A stretch of DNA of 7,125 nucleotides. Origin: Spirosoma sp. Lineage in GTDB: Bacteria; Bacteroidota; Bacteroidia; Cytophagales; Spirosomataceae. This document shows positions 1 to 5,147 of the stretch, piece by piece. The notes under the pieces were generated by a model. The model did no database searches, was not told the DNA's origin, and worked only from the letters and a program-made list of their open reading frames with translations. The translations under genes and the position numbers were made by a program. Every line of letters starts with the position of its first letter. Position 1 is the stretch's first letter. The stretch covers positions 1 through 7,125 of the forward strand of contig JANXVQ010000290.1 in assembly GCA_025351545.1 (NCBI GenBank), written 5' to 3'.

Positions 1-22
1 ACGTTGATGCATCTGATGGGGT

Positions 23-38
23 CCGGGCCGCCGGTGCG
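23..38 (+). repeat. GC element copy A (16 bp), opposite orientation to the others
   Basis: The sequence is ccgggccgccggtgcg, read on the plus strand and therefore reversed relative to the transposase. Deleting it gives a transposase end reading NYLTPHQMHQR, close to the usual IS3 ending NYLTPxQxH. An 18-bp deletion would give YLTPSDA instead, which is less typical, so the exact boundary here is less certain than at the other copies. Confidence 0.8.
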
Positions 39-195
39 GTTAAATAATTCAACGATGCATGGGGACGGACTGTGTTATAAGCATTTATTGCCCGTTCAAC
101 GGCTTCCTCTGCTGATGAAAAAGAAGAAAACCCACGAGCTAATTTACAATCATCTTTCAAGGAGCGAAGGACGCGCTCGGCCATCGCATTCTCAT

Positions 196-211
196 CGCTC
201 CAGCAACCCGG
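196..211 (-). repeat. GC element copy G (16 bp), diverged
   Basis: The element strand reads ccgggttgctggagcg. It differs from copies B and D only by three C-to-T changes, which suggests an older copy. Deleting 16 bp turns a premature stop into GDPNENAMAERV and gives exactly 35 residues between the second catalytic Asp and the Glu. This is the strongest independent check of the insert length. Confidence 0.88.
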
Positions 212-402
212 TCGGATCGCCTGACTCGGTCATACTAATCGTAGCGTTAACCTGTCGCAAACGCTGTACATACGTCCAGGAGCAGTACTGCACACCACGG
301 TCTGAATGGTGGATCAAAGACTGGCTGATGTCTTTACGAGCCGATAAAGCCATTTTTAAGGCGTTAAGCGCGCCTTGAGCCTGCATCGTTTTCAGGAGTG
401 AC

Positions 403-418
403 CGCTCCGGCGGCCCGG
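403..418 (-). repeat. GC element copy B (16 bp)
   Basis: The element strand reads ccgggccgccggagcg, identical to copy D. It interrupts the transposase after FSRKIVG. Deleting 16 bp gives KIVGWSLLKTMQAQGALNAL, with the usual IS3 spacing after the GW. The insertion shifts the frame by +1. Confidence 0.9.
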
Positions 419-507
419 CAGCCCACAATCTTGCGCGAAAACGCATCCATAATGACGTACAGATAGGCAAAGTTTGAGCCTACAGCAATGTAGGTCAAGT
501 CACTTAC

Positions 508-522
508 CGCAGGGCGGCCCGG
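508..522 (-). repeat. GC element copy C (15 bp, in frame)
   Basis: The element strand reads ccgggccgccctgcg, one base shorter than the other copies in the variable loop. It adds five residues, PGRPA, between INELW and VSDLTYI. IS3 transposases normally read ELWVSDLTYI without a gap here, so the insert boundary is clear. It lies two residues before the first catalytic Asp and keeps the frame. Confidence 0.9.
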
Positions 523-771
523 CCACAGCTCATTAATGCGAACCGGTTTTACGTCTTTGGCCCTATTCGGGTATTTGTAATGCGGGTGGTTCGACTCCGT
601 TGTCGCCACCTTGCTCGCTTTCTTTTTAGCCAACATCCCGTGTTCTTTCAGAAGCAGATGTAACCGATCCCGACCCAGCTTTATGCGGTGTCGTAGCAGG
701 AATGTTTTCAGCTCACTATGCAATTTGTGGGTGCCCATACCGGGCACTTCAAGACGTATCCGTCTGACTTC

Positions 772-787
772 CGCTCCGGCGGCCCGG
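772..787 (-). repeat. GC element copy D (16 bp)
   Basis: The element strand reads ccgggccgccggagcg, identical to copy B. It separates the frame ending SFQTDAILP from the frame starting EVRRIRLEVPGMGT. Deleting exactly 16 bp joins them into a normal OrfB N-terminal region. Confidence 0.9.
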
Positions 788-865
788 CGGCAGGATAGCA
801 TCAGTTTGAAAGCTCGTTCTTTCTGCTCGCCGGGTAGCCGCGTACCAGGCTTGACGCACTCTGCC

Positions 866-881
866 CGCACGGGCGGCCCCG
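866..881 (-). repeat. GC element copy E (16 bp)
   Basis: The element strand reads cggggccgcccgtgcg. It sits at the junction of the HTH region (GTELRRLNR) and the OrfB N-terminus (VRQAWY). Removing 16 bp puts OrfB in the -1 frame relative to OrfA, the standard IS3 arrangement. The protein check is weaker here because the OrfA/OrfB junction is poorly conserved. Confidence 0.75.
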
Positions 882-1061
882 CAACGGTTTAGACGGCGGA
901 GTTCCGTCCCAGAGATGCCCAGCTTTTCTTCCAGTTCGGAGGCCTGGACTCGTTCAGCACGATAAGCTTCAACGAGCTTACATTTGAAGGGCAGCGAATT
1001 ACGACCGCACGGGCGGCCTCGTTTTCTTGTTTCGCAACAAGTGATCAAGATACGTATTCAT
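882..1061 (-). pseudogene. IS3-family OrfA (HTH protein), disrupted by insert at 1006-1021
   Basis: This is the DNA-binding OrfA portion of an IS3 transposase. The ATG at the complement of 1059-1061 begins MNTYLDHLLRNKK, then runs into the GC element at 1006-1021 and stops about 20 codons in. Deleting exactly 16 bp gives KKSRNSLPFKCKLVEAY followed by ASELEEKLGISGTELRRL, a typical IS3 OrfA helix-turn-helix region. I chose this ATG because it comes into frame with the HTH only after the 16-bp removal. A TTG-started frame that reads straight through the insert from 1048 is an artefact of the insertion. The usual leucine-zipper stretch after the HTH is not visible: OrfB-like sequence follows almost at once, so an internal deletion is possible. 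Confidence 0.75.
1006..1021 (-). repeat. GC element copy F (16 bp)
   Basis: The element strand reads cgaggccgcccgtgcg, sharing its last 13 bases with copy E. It lies about 13 codons into orfA and causes an early stop in the ATG-started frame. Deleting 16 bp restores MNTYLDHLLRNKKSRNSL leading into the HTH. Confidence 0.8.
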
Positions 1062-1203
1062 ACTGGATTTTAACTACAATTTCCAGTAGCATACGCTTTT
1101 CAATAATACCCACCTTTCATGTAAATTATTGTGTTAGTTTTGGCTAACCAAATGCACTGCAGTTGCCAAGTATAATTACCCATAATTTAAACAAATTATT
1201 ATC

Positions 1204-1992
1204 ATGAAATTAAAAAATGCATTTTCAATCTTACCAGTCTTATTGATTGGATTGTTTTCTGGTTGTGTAAAGGATATGGGTGTCAACTCAATCGACAAAA
1301 CGTCCTCAACAAAAAACATGGCAAGAAGTGCTTCAGAAACTCCGCTGGCGACAGTAGATTTAGGGATTGCGGGCGACTTTGCAATTCTATCGAAATCCGG
1401 AATTACGGACGTCTATAAATCAACCATCACAGGTGATATCGGCGCAAGTCCTATAACGGGGGCAGCTATTTTGGTAAGCTGTGCAGAGGTGGCAGGAACA
1501 ATCTATTCAGTTGATGCTGCAGGCCCTCTTCCATGCGGAGTCACAAACGCCACAAGGTTGACAACGGCGATTGGCGATATGCAAACGGCATACACAGATG
1601 CGGCAGGTCGTGAGCAACCCGATTTTCTGAATTTAGGTGCTGGAAATATCGGAGGCAAAACACTTACTCCCGGTTTATATAAGTGGACCAGTGCAGTTGT
1701 TATTCCCGCTGATATTACCATTTCAGGTAGTGATACGGATATCTGGATATTTCAAATTGCCGGAACTCTTAACATGAGTTCTGCCGTGAGAATGACCCTG
1801 ACCGGTGGTGCGCTGGCAAAAAATATTTTTTGGGTAACAGCCGGAGCAGTTACTTTTGGAACAACGAGTCATATTGAAGGAAATATATTAAGCCAGACAG
1901 GTATTAACCTGCAGACTGGTGCAACCATAAACGGGAGAATGTTAGCCCAAACGGCAGTTACGCTTCAAATGAATACGGTTACCAAGCCATAA
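1204..1992 (+). CDS. Ice-binding-like (DUF3494) family lipoprotein
   Basis: The product is a 262-aa exported lipoprotein of the DUF3494 ice-binding family, whose known members are beta-solenoids that bind ice or inhibit its recrystallisation. Residues 1-21 form a signal peptide ending in a lipobox (LFSGC, Cys21). The following VKDMG carries a charge pattern compatible with outer-membrane or surface lipoprotein export in Bacteroidota. After a Ser/Thr-rich linker the family fold starts near residue 50 with VDLGIAGDFAILSKSGI and TGDIGASP. It continues with LTPGLYKW, DIWIFQIAGTL, LTGGALAKNIFW and ends with GRMLAQTAVTL. The length is normal for one complete domain and nothing is truncated. The start follows an A/T-rich leader without a Shine-Dalgarno sequence. 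The gene stands alone: a broken IS3 lies upstream on the other strand and a terminator follows. The family is known to move horizontally. Ice binding itself is inferred, since some homologues may act as adhesins. Confidence 0.95.
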   Translation: MKLKNAFSILPVLLIGLFSGCVKDMGVNSIDKTSSTKNMARSASETPLATVDLGIAGDFAILSKSGITDVYKSTITGDIGASPITGAAILVSCAEVAGTIYSVDAAGPLPCGVTNATRLTTAIGDMQTAYTDAAGREQPDFLNLGAGNIGGKTLTPGLYKWTSAVVIPADITISGSDTDIWIFQIAGTLNMSSAVRMTLTGGALAKNIFWVTAGAVTFGTTSHIEGNILSQTGINLQTGATINGRMLAQTAVTLQMNTVTKP

Positions 1993-2011
1993 TATATTTG
2001 TAAAATCATGT

Positions 2012-2048
2012 AAAAAAGGTTGTCTGAACTATTCAGACAACCTTTTTT
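2012..2048 (+). terminator. Rho-independent, bidirectional-type terminator
   Basis: A perfect 11-bp inverted repeat (GGTTGTCTGAA, 2018-2028, pairing with 2032-2042) encloses a 3-base CTA loop. It is flanked by six A on the left and six T on the right, so it can act on either strand. It begins about 20 bp after the stop codon of the ice-binding gene. Confidence 0.93.
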
Positions 2049-2546
2049 ATGCTATGTCTTTGTATTTCGGAGATGTTGGTTCAGCGTCAATTTGGATACT
2101 GTTGGCGAATTCAGGTAACGGCTGTTTTTTTTGCCATCAGTTGGGCAAAAGTTGACTGGCGTGTTGTCGTCTCAGGTCGCTCGTTGAGCCAATCATCCAG
2201 CCGCCATCAATATATGTTGACGATGGGTTTTGGGCAGGCCAATAGACCGGGACAGGCCGGTGCGGCAAGCCGAAAGGTGTTTCCTTACCGAATCGTACCG
2301 GTCTACCGGCGTGGAACAACGTCTATTATCGCCTGGCAGGTCAGACTGGCCAACCAGATCGATATTGACAGTTGAGGTAACTTCCTGATAAGGAACACCT
2401 GAGAATAATTTTTTCACACCAATTGTCAAAAAATTATAGTATATAATCCATAAACGCTTTCTTACTAACCCAGTAGCAGGCCAGTGAATCATTTAGCTAT
2501 TTTTCCGGATTAAACTATCCGTATACGATACACTTATTCAACCCCA
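2049..2546. other. Intergenic stretch with decayed coding fragments
   Basis: I see no intact gene in these roughly 500 bp. On the minus strand, protein-like fragments occur in successive frames. GVPYQEVTSTVNIDLVGQ lies around 2345-2400, SIGLPKTHRQHILMAAG around 2195-2245, and WLNERPETTTRQSTFAQLM around 2130-2185, ending in a stop near 2118. They look like parts of one small gene broken by frameshifts, but I do not recognise the family. Open frames on the plus strand here have no supporting features. The last 150 bp before the next gene are A/T-rich. Confidence 0.3.
2247..2265 (+). repeat. Possible degenerate relative of the GC element
   Basis: The sequence ccgggacaggccggtgcgg matches copy A plus its following G (17 bp) at both ends. 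It keeps the first 5 and last 10 bases, but has four bases (acag) where copy A has two (cc). It lies inside the decayed minus-strand fragments. The similarity could be chance. Confidence 0.25.
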
Positions 2547-4199
2547 ATGGAATCATCGAGCCATTTACCAAGACGATTATCGTCACACGAAGCTGTTAGC
2601 CGATCTAGATCGGCCAGCCGATCGGAGCCCGGCAGGGTTAGCATAAGTGGAATGGGGGAGTTGGAAGCACCACGCCGTTATGGTAGTCCCGAAGAGAAAT
2701 TTACGGCTGTACCCGACGAATTTATGCGCACTAACGTCGTACTATTTGAGTATGGTCAGGGATTTTTGCTTAAATACGCCCGAACGGTAGCGGCTATTGG
2801 AAGCCGAATAGCCCAGACCAATCTTATCTCGAATATGAAGCTTTTGATGGCTAAACACAAAAGTAAGTTATCATTTTATTTACAAAAGTCCACCACAATC
2901 GCTAAGGATAGCCAGGATATATACTGTTTAGTGCCCGCTCTTGGTTTACTAGCCAAGGAGGAAATTAAAACGCTTTTCCAAAACGGAGATACCCCCCTGG
3001 ATGATGCCGATCAACTGGCGGATCTGTTGATAGAGGAAAATGGGAGAGCAGCTACTATTCGCGCCAATTATGTGCCTTACAACATTGGCGATCCTAACGT
3101 GGTCATTAGTGAACGGAGCAGAATAGATGCCGACCGGTGGGATAATGTCGGTGGGGATGTGATAGATCCAGAGGTGACCAATTTCGTCTTTACGGATGCG
3201 ATGAATGGCTGTGCCTATGCTATTACGGCTGTTGAAGGATCCAGCGTAAAATTTGAAGCCTGGCATTTTCAGAGTGAGTCGGACAATTTTAAGCAAGGCT
3301 CTCATTTTCGGGCTACCAAAGCCATCCGCGATTGGTTCGGGGTTAATGATTATTATATTGAGGATGGGAGCACGAACCTGGCCGCCACAAACATTATCTG
3401 GAACAAGGGCGATGGCAATTGGAAAATGCTGAGTCAAAAAAACATTGTACCAATAGGTGAACAAGTGTACACTATTTTCAGGGAGAGTACCAGTCATGAT
3501 TTAAATACTTCGGCCGATATCAGTGAGGATCGTCTGGACGAGATTCATGGTAAGCTGCTGACAGGCATGAGAAAAAAAGTCAAACAAGTGGATGCTGACA
3601 AGATCAATGAAGACTTAAGAAATCTGTCTCTAACGAGTACAATTCAGACTATTCATGGCTATATAAATGCGTTTCTAACTACAGATAAAGGGATGACTGC
3701 GGATCAACTGGCAATCATCAATAAAATAGCTGAGCGATTTTCTAAATCTATAGACGGCGGTGGTTATACGACCCAGTACCCGAAAGACATGACTGAATTT
3801 GATACTCTTGGCAACTTTAAAACAGGACTATCAACCCTATCTAAACCAAATAAATTTTTTGGCGTCACTTACGATGAAGCCAAGACCCTGACCTTTAAGA
3901 CTGGTTTCGTTAATGAAATTCAAGCGGCATTTAGACTTGCCACTAGTCAGGCCGCTGATTTAAATAGCACCAGCGTAACAATTGATCCTACTGAATCCAA
4001 TGAGGAATTACACCGTAAAGTGCTACTGGTTAAATATTACATGGATCTATTCTCGGACTACAAAAGTAGTTGGAACCTGGTTTCCGATCTTGACGGTAAG
4101 CTTATATCATTTATGAGCAAGAAGAAAGCGATTAAATTAAAAACGGCAATTCTGAAAAGCGAAAAGGAAAAACTGTTTCCGCCTATAGTCGTAGTCTAA
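2547..4199 (+). CDS. Orphan 550-aa protein with a possible CheD/CNF1-like Thr-Cys-His centre
   Basis: I do not recognise the family. The 550-aa product has no signal peptide or membrane segment, so it is probably cytosolic or exported by a non-Sec route. Residues 1-35 are Ser/Arg-rich and low in complexity. Residues 60-110 look helical. Residues about 205-310 form a compact mixed region containing FVFTDAMNGCAYAIT, AWHFQS and RDWFGVNDYYIEDG. Residues 320-540 look mostly helical and Lys-rich. In the central region Thr216, Cys222 and His240 stand as T-x5-C-x17-H. From general knowledge this is close to the Thr-Cys-His catalytic centre of CheD and of the glutamine-deamidase toxins BLF1 and CNF1, so a deamidase is possible but unproven. 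ATG 2547 gives the longest frame; Met36 at 2652 is a real alternative. The gene stands alone, with about 500 bp of non-coding DNA on each side. The coding call is secure because of the long open frame with ordinary composition. Confidence 0.85.
   Translation: MESSSHLPRRLSSHEAVSRSRSASRSEPGRVSISGMGELEAPRRYGSPEEKFTAVPDEFMRTNVVLFEYGQGFLLKYARTVAAIGSRIAQTNLISNMKLLMAKHKSKLSFYLQKSTTIAKDSQDIYCLVPALGLLAKEEIKTLFQNGDTPLDDADQLADLLIEENGRAATIRANYVPYNIGDPNVVISERSRIDADRWDNVGGDVIDPEVTNFVFTDAMNGCAYAITAVEGSSVKFEAWHFQSESDNFKQGSHFRATKAIRDWFGVNDYYIEDGSTNLAATNIIWNKGDGNWKMLSQKNIVPIGEQVYTIFRESTSHDLNTSADISEDRLDEIHGKLLTGMRKKVKQVDADKINEDLRNLSLTSTIQTIHGYINAFLTTDKGMTADQLAIINKIAERFSKSIDGGGYTTQYPKDMTEFDTLGNFKTGLSTLSKPNKFFGVTYDEAKTLTFKTGFVNEIQAAFRLATSQAADLNSTSVTIDPTESNEELHRKVLLVKYYMDLFSDYKSSWNLVSDLDGKLISFMSKKKAIKLKTAILKSEKEKLFPPIVVV
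2599..2614. promoter_or_regulatory. Perfect 16-bp palindrome near the start of the 550-aa gene
   Basis: GCCGATCTAGATCGGC is a perfect palindrome, followed closely by a second CCGATCGG at 2618-2625. If translation starts at 2547 it lies inside codons 18-23. If it starts at Met36 (2652) it lies about 40 bp upstream, where a repressor site would be expected. No regulator is visible nearby. Confidence 0.25.
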
Positions 4200-4239
4200 C
4201 CTGGTAAAGCTACCTCCAATCTGCAAAGTAACCCAGCCA

Positions 4240-4272
4240 GGATGAACACCGGCCACTGCCGGTTATTCATCC
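4240..4272 (+). terminator. Interrupted hairpin downstream of the 550-aa gene
   Basis: Arms GGATGAA (4240-4246) and TTCATCC (4266-4272) pair outside an inner CCGGC/GCCGG stem (4249-4253 with 4258-4262). A CACT loop closes the stem and a small internal bulge separates the two helices. It starts 41 bp after the stop codon. There is no run of T after it, so it may be an RNA-stabilising or weak termination structure rather than a classic terminator. Confidence 0.5.
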
Positions 4273-4716
4273 ACAGGTTTATGATGCTCAGAATTTTGTT
4301 ATCGCTTCGATCCTCAGTTGATGAACCCGGCGGTCGTAATAATCATACCTCACCGGCTCTCACTTCTCGTGAAACATTAAACAACCGCTTATACCTTATC
4401 AGCCTTTAGCTGAGTTGCTAATCTGTTAAATTTTTAATTATCAGAGCCTTCAATCACTCTGATGCATAAGAAAATATACTCAAATTCCGTATTCAGTTAA
4501 TACCTAGAAATAATAATAGATTTAATATTTACAATTTCGATAAAATACAAACAAAATAAGTAGATATTTGGATAATCTTATTCCAGCGACCATCAAAATA
4601 AATGGGTTGGGCCAATTTGTTATGGCTTTTACCGACTCTATATTGCCTGGAATTATTGCTAAAAATCAAATGTTAAGATTTTAAGGATACACTAAAATTC
4701 TGCAAATCACCTAGTT
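4273..4716. other. Non-coding, increasingly A/T-rich intergenic region
   Basis: I see no coding frame, tRNA or other RNA gene in this stretch. From about 4380 onward it is strongly A/T-rich. The only site I can suggest is the candidate promoter at 4616-4646. Confidence 0.5.
4616..4646 (+). promoter_or_regulatory. Candidate Bacteroidota-type promoter for the small lipoprotein gene
   Basis: TTTG (4616-4619) is followed after 19 bp by TATATTGC (4639-4646), an imperfect match to the Bacteroidota -33 TTTG / -7 TAnnTTTG pattern. A start about 6 bp further on would give a leader of roughly 65 bases. The match is only partial. Confidence 0.33.
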
Positions 4717-5103
4717 ATGAACAAAAAGGTTTACATCTTCCTATCTCTCGGATTGTTAATTGCCTGCAATAGTGAAATTGATTCAGACGATGCGTTTGCG
4801 GTGGCCGGTTCTTACCAATTTACCGAATATCAGGCTCCGGGCAAGGCAGATGAGAATCCAACGGGAGACGTAATCATCAAGCAGTTAGACAATCAGCGGG
4901 TCAACATACAGGTCAAGGGAGTTGCCGGAAATAATAAGGTTACATACTTGTATCCAACGGTTATTGTTGTCAGTTTGGCACGAGATCAGTACATATTACA
5001 GGTTAAAGGCCGAACAATCGGCGAAGCGGGAAATGATGGTGTCAGCCGTTACGTAACAATTAAACCCACCTCGAGTATAACTATTAAAGCGATTGAATTT
5101 TAA
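4717..5103 (+). CDS. Small predicted lipoprotein of unknown function
   Basis: The product is a 128-aa lipoprotein. Residues 1-16 are a lysine-led hydrophobic signal ending in the lipobox LLIAC (Cys17). After it comes NSEIDSDD, an unusually acidic stretch resembling the export tag that sends Bacteroidota lipoproteins to the cell surface. The mature part of about 110 residues alternates hydrophobic and polar residues (SYQFTEY, DVIIKQL, VNIQVKGV, YILQVKGR, SITIKAIEF), as expected for a small beta-barrel or beta-sandwich, possibly lipocalin-like. I do not recognise the family. The start is the only ATG that gives a complete signal peptide, and there is no Shine-Dalgarno sequence. It faces the convergent dehydrogenase gene with only 44 bp between the stop codons, so it is probably transcribed alone. 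Confidence 0.85.
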   Translation: MNKKVYIFLSLGLLIACNSEIDSDDAFAVAGSYQFTEYQAPGKADENPTGDVIIKQLDNQRVNIQVKGVAGNNKVTYLYPTVIVVSLARDQYILQVKGRTIGEAGNDGVSRYVTIKPTSSITIKAIEF

Positions 5104-5147
5104 GGGGAACGTTAGTACGAATTCTATTCGAGTGCCTCCAAACTCAT

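Larger units (their letters stand above)
1..890 (-). pseudogene. IS3-family OrfB (DDE integrase-type transposase), frame broken by six inserts, 3' end outside window
   Basis: This is the catalytic rve-type integrase half of the transposase. In order on the minus strand the fragments read VRQAWYAATRR (OrfB N-terminus), EVRRIRLEVPGMGTHKLH, INELW then VSDLTYI (first Asp), YLYVIMDAFSRKIVG, HHSDRGVQY (second Asp), ENAMAERV (Glu), and AYNTVRPHASLNYL. Each junction between fragments in different frames coincides with a GC element. Removing 16 bp at 866-881, 772-787, 403-418, 196-211 and 23-38, and 15 bp at 508-522, joins all fragments into one reading frame. In that reconstruction the second Asp and the Glu are separated by exactly 35 residues, as in IS3 DD(35)E enzymes. 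The frame relative to OrfA is then -1, as expected for IS3. No obvious A6G-type slippery site is present. Confidence 0.88.
1..1061 (-). mobile_element. Partial IS3-family insertion sequence, interrupted by seven 15-16 bp GC elements
   Basis: This is the transposase-bearing part of an IS3-family element, read on the minus strand. It enters the window at position 1 already near the C-terminus of OrfB, so the right end lies outside. The left end must lie upstream of the orfA ATG (complement of 1059-1061). I could not identify a terminal inverted repeat because the partner end is missing. The coding part is broken into short frames by seven copies of one element, listed separately. After removing them it reads as a near-complete transposase with the HTH and DDE integrase parts recognisable. 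In its present form it cannot make a normal transposase unless the inserts are bypassed. Family identification is strong; the outer boundaries are unknown. Confidence 0.9.

Noticed and set aside
4..378. A 124-aa plus-strand open frame opposite the transposase
   Set aside because: It lies antisense to recognisable transposase motifs and has no protein-like features of its own.
23..1021. The seven GC copies as a CRISPR array
   Set aside because: Spacing between copies is irregular (about 94 to 264 bp), one copy is inverted, and the DNA between them is transposase coding sequence rather than spacers.
23..1021. The seven GC copies as sequencing or assembly errors
   Set aside because: Sequencing errors do not insert the same 16 bp at seven separate sites with loop variation. 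Raw reads would still be a useful confirmation.
749..1048. A 99-aa minus-strand open frame running through two GC elements
   Set aside because: It starts at TTG and joins frames only because the inserts change phase. The reconstructed IS3 frame with the ATG at 1061 explains the sequence better.
1163..1190. TTGCCA and TATAAT/TAATTT as a promoter for the ice-binding gene
   Set aside because: Spacing and sequence fit neither the E. coli nor the Bacteroidota pattern well; A/T-rich DNA gives such matches easily.
2614..2632. Another GC element copy near the start of the 550-aa gene
   Set aside because: Only the cccgg end and a few bases match, and it overlaps the CCGATCGG palindrome; similarity is too weak.
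2949..3497. A 182-aa minus-strand open frame
   Set aside because: It is a shadow inside the 550-aa gene; the plus-strand frame is much longer and complete.
5104..5147. A terminator between the convergent lipoprotein and dehydrogenase genes
   Set aside because: Only a 5-bp CGAAT/ATTCG stem is present, with no T-run, so it is not supportable.
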